A DNA stretch of 6,524 bases, taken from positions 1 through 6,524 of the forward strand of contig JAGVKR010000668.1 of assembly GCA_020050375.1 (NCBI GenBank), written 5' to 3'. Below are positions 1 through 6,161 of the stretch, piece by piece. The translations under genes were made by a program, and so were the position numbers. Source of the DNA: Planctomycetales bacterium. GTDB taxonomy: Bacteria; Planctomycetota; Planctomycetia; Planctomycetales; Planctomycetaceae. The notes under the pieces were generated by a model that did no database searches, was not told where the DNA came from, and saw only the letters and a program-made list of their open reading frames with translations. How positions within the stretch are numbered: position 1 is the first letter of the stretch; the number at the start of each line of letters is the position of its first letter.

Positions 1-1
1 C

Positions 2-202
2 ATACTTTCCGGATATGGCGTCCGCGCGATCGCCGCGCACTATGGCTGGCCTCGAGCGTTCGGCGGCCTCGCGGCGGCGAGCGCCTTGACCGGCGCCCTG
101 ACGGTGGCATACTGGGTGATGCACGAGCGGCAATTGGCGCGATTGGCTACCAACGACTTGAAAGACTCCCCGGATGGCGTCTCTGACTCCCCAGTTTTCT
201 GA
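2..202 (+). CDS. C-terminal end of a membrane transporter, probably MFS type (partial)
   Basis: The gene enters from the left edge, and only its last 66 codons and the TGA stop at 200-202 are visible. The reading frame gives a short loop ending in HYGWPRAF, then one hydrophobic helix (about visible residues 19-40, rich in Ala, Leu and Gly), then a polar cytoplasmic tail of about 26 residues. A GW-x-x-(A/G)F loop before a last helix and a charged tail is how many major facilitator transporters end, including organophosphate antiporters related to GlpT, but one helix cannot settle the family. The gene overlaps the start of the PhnZ-like gene by 29 bp, which points to one operon and possibly coupled translation. 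From context I infer that it imports a phosphonate or a related compound. Any other polytopic membrane protein remains possible. Confidence 0.55.
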   Translation: MLSGYGVRAIAAHYGWPRAFGGLAAASALTGALTVAYWVMHERQLARLATNDLKDSPDGVSDSPVF

Positions 203-794
203 CACGAACAGTCAAACGATCGTCGCGACGATTCGAGATTTGTTCGAGAAGCGCGGATCGTCGATGTATTCGGGTGAGCCGGTCACACAAACCGAGCATG
301 CCCTGCAGGCGGCGTGGGCGGCCGAACAGGAAAATGCTTCCGACAGTCTGATCGCCGCCGCGCTGCTGCACGACGTGGGCCACCTGCTACACGACATGGG
401 AGAGGACTGCGCCGACGATGGCGTGGATGACCGGCACGAAGCGCTCGGGGCCCTGTGGCTGGCGCGGCATTTCGGTCCCGACGTTGTCGAGCCGGTGCGG
501 CTGCACGTTCCGGCGAAGCGGTATCTGTGTGCCGTCGACGCGGCGTATCGTGCGAGACTCTCGCCAGCGTCGGTTCTCAGCCTGCAGTTGCAGGGAGGGC
601 CCTACTCACCGGAGGAAGTCGAGCTGTTTCGCGCGCATCCGCATTTCAAAGCCTCGCTGCGACTGCGCGGCTGGGATGAGACCGCGAAAGTCCGGGGACT
701 CGTAACTCCTCCCCTGGGACATTTCCTCGATAGCGTTGAGCGGGTACTCGCGCAGAGCCAGCTCCGCGCGGAATTCCGATCCAGCTCTCCATGA
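174..794 (+). CDS. phnZ: PhnZ-like HD-domain diiron oxygenase, phosphonate C-P bond cleavage
   Basis: This 206-residue protein belongs to the HD-domain family found in phosphonate operons. PhnZ itself uses a mixed-valent diiron centre and O2 to split (R)-2-amino-1-hydroxyethylphosphonate into glycine and phosphate. All the expected iron ligands are visible: H42, H66-D67 of the HD pair (LLHDVGH), H88, H111 and D168. The flanking signature residues are also there: Y32 and E35 in MYSGEPVTQTEH, H70, K115 in HVPAKRYL, the LQGGP turn near 139-143, and RGWDE around D168. Their spacing follows marine PhnZ with a shift of 7-8 residues, so the enzyme should be active and cytoplasmic. The start at 174 has no clear ribosome binding site and overlaps the transporter gene by 29 bp. 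The partner hydroxylase PhnY is not in the window. The relative TmpB, which acts on a trimethylated substrate, cannot be excluded, so family assignment is firm and substrate is not. Confidence 0.88.
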   Translation: MASLTPQFSDTNSQTIVATIRDLFEKRGSSMYSGEPVTQTEHALQAAWAAEQENASDSLIAAALLHDVGHLLHDMGEDCADDGVDDRHEALGALWLARHFGPDVVEPVRLHVPAKRYLCAVDAAYRARLSPASVLSLQLQGGPYSPEEVELFRAHPHFKASLRLRGWDETAKVRGLVTPPLGHFLDSVERVLAQSQLRAEFRSSSP

Positions 795-842
795 ATGAAC
801 CACTCTCCAAGTTGCTTTGATAGGACCTCCGACACGCGCATC

Positions 843-1652
843 ATGACAGACGCTGGCATCCGGCTGGTGATTTTCGACTGGGCGGGAACAACCGTCGATT
901 TCGGCTGCTTTGCGCCTGTCGCCGCCTGTATTCAGGCCTTTGGGCAACTTGGAATCAACGTCTCGTCCGATGAAGCTCGAGGCCCGATGGGGCTGCACAA
1001 ACGCGACCACCTGCGGGCCGTGCTCGAGCTGCCGAATGTCGCCGCACAATGGCAGGCCGGCTTTTCGCACCCCTGGAGCGACGACGATCTCGAACGGCTC
1101 TATCACAACTTCCTGCCGGTGCAGGGGGTCGAGGCCGTTCGTTATGCCGAGTTGATTCCGGGAGCGATCGAATGCATTTCCGCGCTCCGTTCGCGCGGGA
1201 TCGTTATCGGCACAACGACCGGTTATCCCCGCGCTATCGGCCAGCCGGTTGCCGATAAGGTGGCGCCGCTTGGGTATCGGCCCGATCATTGCGTGTTCAC
1301 CGACGACGTTCCGGCGGGACGACCCGCTCCGTGGATGATTTTTCGCAATATGGAAGCGCTCGGCATTTACCCCCCGGCGGCGGTCGTCAAAATCGGCGAC
1401 ACGGTTCCCGACATCGAGGAAGGAAAAAACGCCGGAGCCTGGTCGATCGGCGTGACCGAGACCGGTAGTGAGCTGGGGCTGACATTGGCAGAACTGGAGC
1501 GGCTGCCGGTCGCCGAGAAGCAACGACGACTGTCGAAGGTGGCCGACAAACTTTTGGCTGCCGGGGCACACGGGATTGTTCGGTCGGTCGCTGAACTCCC
1601 CACGTTGATCGAGCAAATCAACGGTCGATTGCGGCGCGGCGAACGGCCATAA
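843..1652 (+). CDS. phnX: Phosphonoacetaldehyde hydrolase (phosphonatase)
   Basis: This cytoplasmic HAD-superfamily enzyme hydrolyses phosphonoacetaldehyde to acetaldehyde and phosphate, using Mg2+ and a Schiff-base lysine. With the start at 843 the protein has 269 residues, and its catalytic residues carry the same numbers as in the Bacillus cereus enzyme: nucleophile D12 (FDWAGTTVDFG), Schiff-base lysine K53 (MGLHKRDHLRA), R160 (DDVPAGRPAPW), and D186 and D190 (KIGDTVPDIEEG). The GTTTGYPR loop near 123-130 is also present. K53 separates true PhnX from the phosphonatase-like family that lacks it. The frame is open back to an ATG at 795, directly after the phnZ TGA, which would add 16 residues. 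I prefer 843 because the numbering and family N terminus fit, although neither start has a good ribosome binding site. The gene follows phnZ by 48 bp and ends 5 bp from the convergent FAD oxidoreductase gene. Identification is very secure. Confidence 0.95.
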   Translation: MTDAGIRLVIFDWAGTTVDFGCFAPVAACIQAFGQLGINVSSDEARGPMGLHKRDHLRAVLELPNVAAQWQAGFSHPWSDDDLERLYHNFLPVQGVEAVRYAELIPGAIECISALRSRGIVIGTTTGYPRAIGQPVADKVAPLGYRPDHCVFTDDVPAGRPAPWMIFRNMEALGIYPPAAVVKIGDTVPDIEEGKNAGAWSIGVTETGSELGLTLAELERLPVAEKQRRLSKVADKLLAAGAHGIVRSVAELPTLIEQINGRLRRGERP

Positions 1653-1657
1653 TCCGG

Positions 1658-2800
1658 TCATTTCCACTCCTGCCAGGCGGCTTCAGCCAGACCAAATGAA
1701 AGCGTCATTCCCGCGCCGCCTGTCGCCGTCATCACGTGGACCTGGGGCTGCGGCTCGGCTTCCAGAAACGTGCGATCGGCGTGCTTGGCGTAGATCCCGT
1801 GCCAGCGTGCGGCGATCGTCCAGTCGGGGATCTGAATCAGTTTGCGCAGGTGAACGAGCATCAGCTCGTCGATCTCCGCCTTGTCGAACGGTTCGATCGT
1901 CGCATCGTATTCGTGCGAATCCCCGAGAACGACTTCGCCCAGTTCGTTCTGCGCCGCCATGACATGGATGCCGTATCGGTCGAGCTCCGGCGTTTCGTCC
2001 CGAACGCGCCGCTTGAGCGCCGCGAGCGACTCGCAGACTTCGAAGTTTTTGTAGTGCCGGAGCGTCAGTCCGCTCGCCAAATGCGGCCCCATCTTCCAAT
2101 CGGCCGGTTGAGAAACCGTCCGCAACATCTGGAGCTTGCAGCGTTTCAGCTCGGCGCGGGCAAAGATGTCGGGAAAGAGAGTCTCAAAATCGGAGCCGCT
2201 ACAAACGACGATTCGTTTGGCGGACCATTGCCGGCCATCACCGGCTTCGAGCAGCGGCGCCTCAACGTGGCGGATCACCGTGTTGAACTGGAACGACACG
2301 CCATATCGTTCGTGCAGCCAGCGCGGGATCTGCGCGAGCGCCTGACGCGGGTCGACGCACAACTCGGTCGGGCTCCAGAGGCCGCCCAGCAATCCCTGCG
2401 GATTGGCGGCGGGCGTCTTTCGGGCGATCTCGGCCGGCGCGAGCAATTGACATTCGTAACCGAGGTCAGAGCCGCGCGTTAAAAACTCCTGCAGGACGGC
2501 CCATTCATCCGGTCGGTACGCCAGATGGATCGAGCCGCACTCGCGCGCTGAAAAGCCGGCGGCGCTCGACAGTTCGAGCCAGCGTTCGCGGCTGCGAAGG
2601 GCCGTTTGGTAGGCCGCGCCGGGCGATTGTCCGATCGGCCAGATCATGCCGAAATTCCGCACCGACGCTCCCTGGGCGCGCGGTGAGCGTTCGAAGACCG
2701 TCACTGAATGCCCAAGGCGCGCCGCCTCCCAGGCGTGCGCTAAGCCGACGATTCCTGCGCCGATGACGGCTGTGTCGATGTGTTGCGCGTTCGATGACAT
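1658..2800 (-). CDS. FAD-dependent amine oxidoreductase of phosphonate gene clusters (TIGR03364-like)
   Basis: This 380-residue protein is a DAO/glycine-oxidase-type flavoenzyme. An N-terminal Rossmann fold is clear: VIGAGIVGL at 12-20, with E37 at the end of the second strand placed to bind the FAD ribose. ASVRNFGMIWP (45-55) is typical of the subfamily found beside phosphonatases, and TGGAGMTLSFG (360-370) forms the second FAD contact. There is no signal peptide, so it should be cytoplasmic. Members of this group are thought or shown to oxidise the C-N bond of aminophosphonates such as 2-aminoethylphosphonate or its N-methyl derivative, giving phosphonoacetaldehyde. That would feed PhnX, whose gene converges on this one with a 5-bp gap. 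No transaminase PhnW is visible, which strengthens this guess. No ribosome binding site is evident before the ATG. The exact substrate cannot be read from the sequence; a glycine or sarcosine oxidase is the main alternative. Confidence 0.88.
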   Translation of the reverse strand: MSSNAQHIDTAVIGAGIVGLAHAWEAARLGHSVTVFERSPRAQGASVRNFGMIWPIGQSPGAAYQTALRSRERWLELSSAAGFSARECGSIHLAYRPDEWAVLQEFLTRGSDLGYECQLLAPAEIARKTPAANPQGLLGGLWSPTELCVDPRQALAQIPRWLHERYGVSFQFNTVIRHVEAPLLEAGDGRQWSAKRIVVCSGSDFETLFPDIFARAELKRCKLQMLRTVSQPADWKMGPHLASGLTLRHYKNFEVCESLAALKRRVRDETPELDRYGIHVMAAQNELGEVVLGDSHEYDATIEPFDKAEIDELMLVHLRKLIQIPDWTIAARWHGIYAKHADRTFLEAEPQPQVHVMTATGGAGMTLSFGLAEAAWQEWK

Positions 2801-2874
2801 GTCGTGGAACGATTTCGACGATGGAATGATCGGCTGCGCCTCACCGCTAAACGGGGGGGCACGTCAAATAAAAG
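2801..2874. other. Short gap between two co-directional - strand genes
   Basis: This 74-bp gap separates the stop of the beta-propeller gene from the ATG of the FAD oxidoreductase gene. Read on the - strand it begins with a short A/T-rich stretch, then a run of seven C, then mixed sequence. I see no hairpin followed by a T run and no convincing promoter, so read-through from the propeller gene into the FAD gene is possible but not shown. Confidence 0.4.
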
Positions 2875-4209
2875 TCACGGCGCTGCGAGCGATACGCAGA
2901 TCAGTTCTTTGTCGTTGCGGGCGAAGACGCACTTGTGGGCGAACGCCGGATGACTCCATAAAACCTTGCGACCGAACGCGACTCCGGTCGGTTCGAGCAT
3001 TTTCCAGCGACTGACTTCGTCGTATCCCTTCGCGCTCAAGCGGGCGATGATCAGGTGCCCGGTTTCGCTTGCGAGGAAAAACCGATCTCCGTTCTTGACG
3101 ACAAACGCGGTGCCGGATCCAACCGGCTTGCCTCCCGCTTCGCCCGTGATCGGCAGGTTCGTCTCCCACAATCGCTCGCCCGTTTCGAGCTTCACCGCAC
3201 GGAATTGCCCCGGCTGATCGGGGCCGTAGATCACCCCGTCTTCGATGTAAGGGGTCGCATTGACCGGAAAGAGGGACGTTTTCAGGTTGCCGCGCATCAC
3301 TTCCGTGACAGCAGGCTTCTCTCGATCGAGTTTCAAGAGAAGAGAATGGGAGCGGATTCCGCCGGCGAACAGGAAATCACCCGATTGGCGCGGCGCCATG
3401 ATCGCCATCCCGAAATCAGGCTTCAACGGGACCGACCAGTAGGCCTTGCCGTTCTCGGGATCGAGGCCGTTGATCGAATCAGCATGCCAGATCAACAGTT
3501 GCCGCGCTCCGCCCGCTTCGATGACCGACGGTGGACAATACCCCGGCTCGCTCGCCTCCAGCGCGTGCCACAGCTCTTTGCCCGAATCTTTGTCGAAGGC
3601 ATAGGCTACCCCCGCCTTGCCGCCGACGACGCAGATCAGCTTCTGACCGTCGACGAGGGGATGTCCGCAGAAACCCCAGAGAGGAGTCTTCGCCTGGTAA
3701 TCTTTTTTGAAGTCCTTCGACCAGAGAACGGCGCCCTTCGCCGCATCGAGACAGTACAAGTTCCCCTCGGCCCCAAGCGTGTAGACTTTGCCTTGATGGA
3801 CGGTCGGCGTGCAGCGCGGTCCGGCCGGGTAGGAGATGGCGTACTTGCAGTCGTAGACGTGCTTCCAGATTTCCTTGCCCGTCTTGACGTCGAGGCAGAG
3901 CAGCCGCTCCTGACCATTCAGGTCGGGCCGCGCCTGCGGACTGCTGACGGCATTCACATCGGCATCAGTTTTGTAGTCGGTGACGTACACACGGCCGTCG
4001 ACCACTGCCGGGCCGGCGTACCCGCCGGCGACGGGCACGCGCCACAACACTTTCGGACCCCCTTCGGGAAACATTTCGAGGATGCCGGTCTCGCGCCAGT
4101 TCGCGTCGCGATTCGGCCCCATCCATTGCGGCCAGTCGTCGGCCCCGGCGACGCAAGTCACGCACAGCAATGCCACACCGGTCCGCAATGTGATTCCCGA
4201 AAGCTTCAT
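2875..4209 (-). CDS. Secreted PQQ-like beta-propeller repeat protein
   Basis: This 444-residue protein starts with a signal peptide: MKLS, a hydrophobic stretch to about residue 20, and likely cleavage after A23 before DDWPQW. The rest is a beta-propeller of repeats ending in an aspartate/lysine, a TG turn and a tryptophan: LLCLDVKTGKEIW (103-115), LYCLDAAKGAVLW (151-163), AYAFDKDSGKELW (202-214), INGLDPENGKAYW (246-258) and FRAVKLETGERLW (336-348). This resembles BamB and quinoprotein propellers, but I see no cytochrome domain and cannot point to a PQQ-binding active site, so a scaffold or binding role is more likely than dehydrogenase activity. The frame is open upstream to 4296; I chose 4209 because it gives a normal signal peptide and has GGAGAG (4222-4217) with a 7-nt spacer. 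Such secreted propellers are abundant in planctomycetes and mostly uncharacterised. The FAD oxidoreductase gene follows 74 bp downstream; a link to phosphonate use is only positional. Confidence 0.87.
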   Translation of the reverse strand: MKLSGITLRTGVALLCVTCVAGADDWPQWMGPNRDANWRETGILEMFPEGGPKVLWRVPVAGGYAGPAVVDGRVYVTDYKTDADVNAVSSPQARPDLNGQERLLCLDVKTGKEIWKHVYDCKYAISYPAGPRCTPTVHQGKVYTLGAEGNLYCLDAAKGAVLWSKDFKKDYQAKTPLWGFCGHPLVDGQKLICVVGGKAGVAYAFDKDSGKELWHALEASEPGYCPPSVIEAGGARQLLIWHADSINGLDPENGKAYWSVPLKPDFGMAIMAPRQSGDFLFAGGIRSHSLLLKLDREKPAVTEVMRGNLKTSLFPVNATPYIEDGVIYGPDQPGQFRAVKLETGERLWETNLPITGEAGGKPVGSGTAFVVKNGDRFFLASETGHLIIARLSAKGYDEVSRWKMLEPTGVAFGRKVLWSHPAFAHKCVFARNDKELICVSLAAP

Positions 4210-4216
4210 CCCTGGT

Positions 4217-4222
4217 CTCTCC
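4217..4222 (-). promoter_or_regulatory. Ribosome binding site of the beta-propeller gene
   Basis: The - strand reads GGAGAG, then seven bases, then ATG at 4209. It is a good Shine-Dalgarno match and supports this start over the longer open frame beginning at 4296. Confidence 0.65.
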
Positions 4223-4251
4223 GTTTGAAATGGCTGGTGAATTCCCGGCGA

Positions 4252-4277
4252 ATCATATGCGACTCGCTCGCGAGCGA
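4252..4277 (-). promoter_or_regulatory. Candidate promoter and operator of the beta-propeller gene
   Basis: On the - strand TATGAT (4257-4252) matches the sigma-70 -10 box at five of six positions and would place transcription start about 35 nt before the ATG at 4209. Just upstream is a perfect 14-bp palindrome, TCGCTCGCGAGCGA (4264-4277), which would occupy the spacer of that promoter. The -35 region is poor, so an activator or a non-housekeeping sigma factor might be needed. The sequence facts are direct; the regulatory reading is inference. Confidence 0.25.
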
Positions 4278-4937
4278 AAAGGAGTCGAAACGACACCGCA
4301 AGTGCCGCATTTCACCTCCAAAAACACTCTCTTCACGTCATTTTTTACGCGTGACCCCCTCGCCTCCGAACGACGCAAACACTTATTTGGAAAACACTTC
4401 GTGCAAAGAACCGCCCAACCTACCAGATTCATGACGACAAGGTTTCTGTTACGCCACGAAAACTATTATGCCGCAATCATTTGTGTCGAATCAGCGGATT
4501 GCGTCGCACTGATAATCATAGGCTTGATATTTTGGTCACTCGTCTCATTTCCGATGCTCCGACGGACGAGCGCGGCAACGGGGCTGTCTGGCGTGCGGCG
4601 ACAGACTTGAGCGTTCGCGACACACGCTTGCCGTAAAAGACGCCGCGAAGAAACAGAGCTCCTGCGGCCCCAGGCGCTGTCTCGCCATCGTCAGCCGTTC
4701 CACTTGCCTCGATCGCCCAAACATCGCTTCTCGAACAATGCAGGCACGTTCTATTCGCGCACTCCATTTTATCTGTCCGCCGTTCTCCCTGCGGCGCCGA
4801 GGTGCTCGGATCTGGAAACACCGCGCGAAAATATGTGGAAAATGCGACGTGCGTTTGGAGCGTGGATATCGGCAGCGCGCGGTCAGCGCGGGGCTTGGCT
4901 GCGCCTCATCGCTCAACAGGGAGTGCTGAATTCCGAT

Positions 4938-4952
4938 TGCACTTGCGGTGCA
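4938..4952. promoter_or_regulatory. Candidate PadR operator, inverted repeat before the padR-type gene
   Basis: TGCAC and GTGCA flank TTGCG, forming a perfect 5-bp dyad whose end lies 26 nt before the PadR ATG. PadR dimers usually bind such dyads at their own promoters and repress them, though the well-studied sites have a different core (ATGT/ACAT with a spacer). Position makes autoregulation plausible; a 5-bp dyad can also arise by chance. Confidence 0.25.
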
Positions 4953-4978
4953 TCAAACCATGAGGTACAAGCCCTGAC

Positions 4979-5338
4979 ATGACACGCAAGCGCACGAATC
5001 CCGACTATCTGAATGGCGTCCCCGAGCTGTTGATCCTGCACCTGCTCGCGGGACGGCCGATGTATGGCTACGAGCTGGTCCAGGCGATTCGCCTGGCGAC
5101 GAACGGAGAACTCGAATTCGGGGAGGGGTGCGTCTATCCGATTCTGCATCGCCTCGAAGCGGACGGATTGCTCGCCAGCCGGCAGGAAACGGTCGGCAAT
5201 CGAAAGCGCTTCGTGTACCGCGTCACGGCGAAGGGGGCGAAGCGGCTGGAAAGTTCGGTGGCCGACTGGCGACGGACGGTGTCGGCGATACAAACCGCCT
5301 TGCAGGGAGGCCCCGATGCCCAACCAGCCTTGGCTTAG
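4979..5338 (+). CDS. PadR-family transcriptional regulator
   Basis: This 119-residue protein is a short PadR-type repressor: one winged helix-turn-helix domain and no long C-terminal dimerisation domain. The family pattern is clear: LLILHLLAGRPMYGYEL (17-33), the recognition region with GEGCVYPILHRLEADGLL (48-65), and the wing NRKRFVYRVTAKGAKRL (74-90), followed by a helix with W98 that likely serves in dimerisation. PadR proteins bind dyad operators, often at their own promoter, and release on binding a small molecule or through partner proteins. A weak GAGGT (4962-4966) lies 12 nt before the ATG. The next gene overlaps this one by 23 bp, so the two are surely cotranscribed; its N-terminal region is of the kind that accompanies PadR regulators. 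The target genes are unknown; the unit itself is the best first guess, with the divergent propeller gene second. Confidence 0.92.
   Translation: MTRKRTNPDYLNGVPELLILHLLAGRPMYGYELVQAIRLATNGELEFGEGCVYPILHRLEADGLLASRQETVGNRKRFVYRVTAKGAKRLESSVADWRRTVSAIQTALQGGPDAQPALA
5305..5310 (+). promoter_or_regulatory. Ribosome binding site of the PadR-linked membrane protein
   Basis: GGGAGG lies inside the end of the PadR gene, five bases before the ATG at 5316. It fixes the start of the downstream gene and rules out the long in-frame extension back to 5064, which would run through the PadR gene in another frame. Confidence 0.7.
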
Positions 5339-6161
5339 CGAATTGCAGCGAGAACTTTCGCGACGCAAGCTGCCGCGACGGGAAATCGCGCGGCTCGTCG
5401 CCGAATTGTCGGATCATCTTGCCGACATGATGGAATCACAGCAAGCCTCGGGCAGGACGCCTGAAGCTGCGGCCGTGAGTTATTTACCCTCTGACTCTCT
5501 CAAGGAAGATCACATGAGCAAGGACGCGAATGTCACCGAACGTTTGGGAAGCCCTTCACTAGTCGCCGAGAGCGCTTTGCGCGAATATCGGCAACGGAGC
5601 TCTGTTTTGTCTCGCTCGCGGCTGGCGGCGTTCTGCACGTTTGTGCTGTCGCCGCTTCCGGCGCTTTGTCTGGCATGGATTGTGAGTATGACGGCGATCG
5701 TCGCATTGGGAAGCGTTTGGAAGGTATTCATTCCTGATCCGACAGACCGGTCGCAGATCACGCCGCAACTCGAAGCGATCGGAGAGGCCATTGTGATCGC
5801 GTATGTGATGGTCCCGGCGATTTTGGTTTCGGTCTTTTACGGACGACTCGCCCGGAAAACGCCGAACCCGTGGCGGTGGGGGCTGGCGGCTTGCCTGCTC
5901 GTCGCGCTGGGAACGATGCTCGTCCATACGCAGTTCGAGGTGAAGCATTCGAACCTTCCCGGAAAGAATCAGGTCATGTTCGGTGTCGGCTTCGGAACGG
6001 GCTTTCTGAAAGCGAGTCGGCTGGTCCAGTTCGCGCTTCCCTTCGCAGCCGGTCTCCTGATGTTGCGGCGATCGGCCCGATCGACTCCCTCGCCGGACGA
6101 GTTGCCGCGGTCGCAATCCGGCGATGCCCCCGACGAATGCGGAGCAGCCCGAGCGGCGTGA
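5316..6161 (+). CDS. PadR-associated multi-pass membrane protein with HAAS/DUF1700-like N terminus
   Basis: This 281-residue protein has two parts. The N-terminal cytoplasmic region (1-100) is helical: WLSELQRELSRRKLPR (6-21), RLVAELSDHLADMMES (26-41), then ERLGSPSLVAESALREYRQR (75-94). This pattern, a helical pair with DHL followed by RLG-x-P, is that of the HAAS/DUF1700-like domain often coded next to PadR regulators. The C-terminal part has about four to five membrane helices near 103-136, 155-177, 187-203 and 236-250, with no catalytic motif that I recognise. The charged tail (251-281) is low in pattern. A likely role is a membrane sensor or partner controlling PadR activity; this is inferred from gene pairing. 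Compared with relatives as I recall them, residues about 42-65 look like an insertion between the two helical blocks. M67 (5514) has its own AAGGA seven bases upstream, so a shorter 215-residue form could also be made. Confidence 0.78.
   Translation: MPNQPWLSELQRELSRRKLPRREIARLVAELSDHLADMMESQQASGRTPEAAAVSYLPSDSLKEDHMSKDANVTERLGSPSLVAESALREYRQRSSVLSRSRLAAFCTFVLSPLPALCLAWIVSMTAIVALGSVWKVFIPDPTDRSQITPQLEAIGEAIVIAYVMVPAILVSVFYGRLARKTPNPWRWGLAACLLVALGTMLVHTQFEVKHSNLPGKNQVMFGVGFGTGFLKASRLVQFALPFAAGLLMLRRSARSTPSPDELPRSQSGDAPDECGAARAA

Larger units (their letters stand above)
4210..4978. other. 769-bp divergent intergenic region without a convincing gene
   Basis: The region lies between the start of the propeller gene (- strand) and the start of the PadR gene (+ strand). 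Short open frames exist in several phases, but their products are rich in Arg, Ser and Pro, have no recognisable motif and lack ribosome binding sites. About 4310-4560 is clearly richer in A and T than the flanking genes, as expected for promoter DNA, and holds a loose dyad TCACG (4333-4337) / CGTGA (4350-4354) around a T6 run. The right half (about 4560-4930) returns to high GC and may be gene debris or leader sequence; I could not identify a source. No tRNA or known RNA fold was recognised. Confidence 0.5.

Noticed and set aside
843..1652. The HAD enzyme as a phosphonatase-like protein of another specificity
   Set aside because: The Schiff-base lysine K53 and all other PhnX catalytic residues are present at matching positions.
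606..1667. Long open frame (353 codons) on the - strand opposite phnZ and phnX
   Set aside because: It lies fully antisense to two securely identified genes, its product is rich in Arg, Gly and Pro without any motif, and such frames are common opposite GC-rich genes.
1736..2482. Open frame of 248 codons on the + strand opposite the FAD oxidoreductase gene
   Set aside because: It is antisense to a clear flavoenzyme and has no motif or ribosome binding site.
4210..4296. 29-residue N-terminal extension of the propeller protein
   Set aside because: The start at 4209 gives a normal signal peptide and has a good ribosome binding site; the extension would bury the signal peptide.
3055..4434. Long open frame (459 codons) on the + strand opposite the beta-propeller gene
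   Set aside because: The - strand product has a signal peptide and regular propeller repeats; the + strand product is Arg-rich, has no domain pattern and is a mirror of the coding bias.
4545..4982. Small open frames on both strands in the right half of the divergent intergenic region (- strand 4545-4916, + strand 4704-4982)
   Set aside because: No ribosome binding site, no recognisable motif and low-complexity Arg/Ser/Pro composition; they also conflict with each other.
5064..5315. N-terminal extension of the membrane protein gene back to 5064
   Set aside because: It would overlap nearly the whole PadR gene in another frame, and the ATG at 5316 has a strong GGGAGG five bases upstream.
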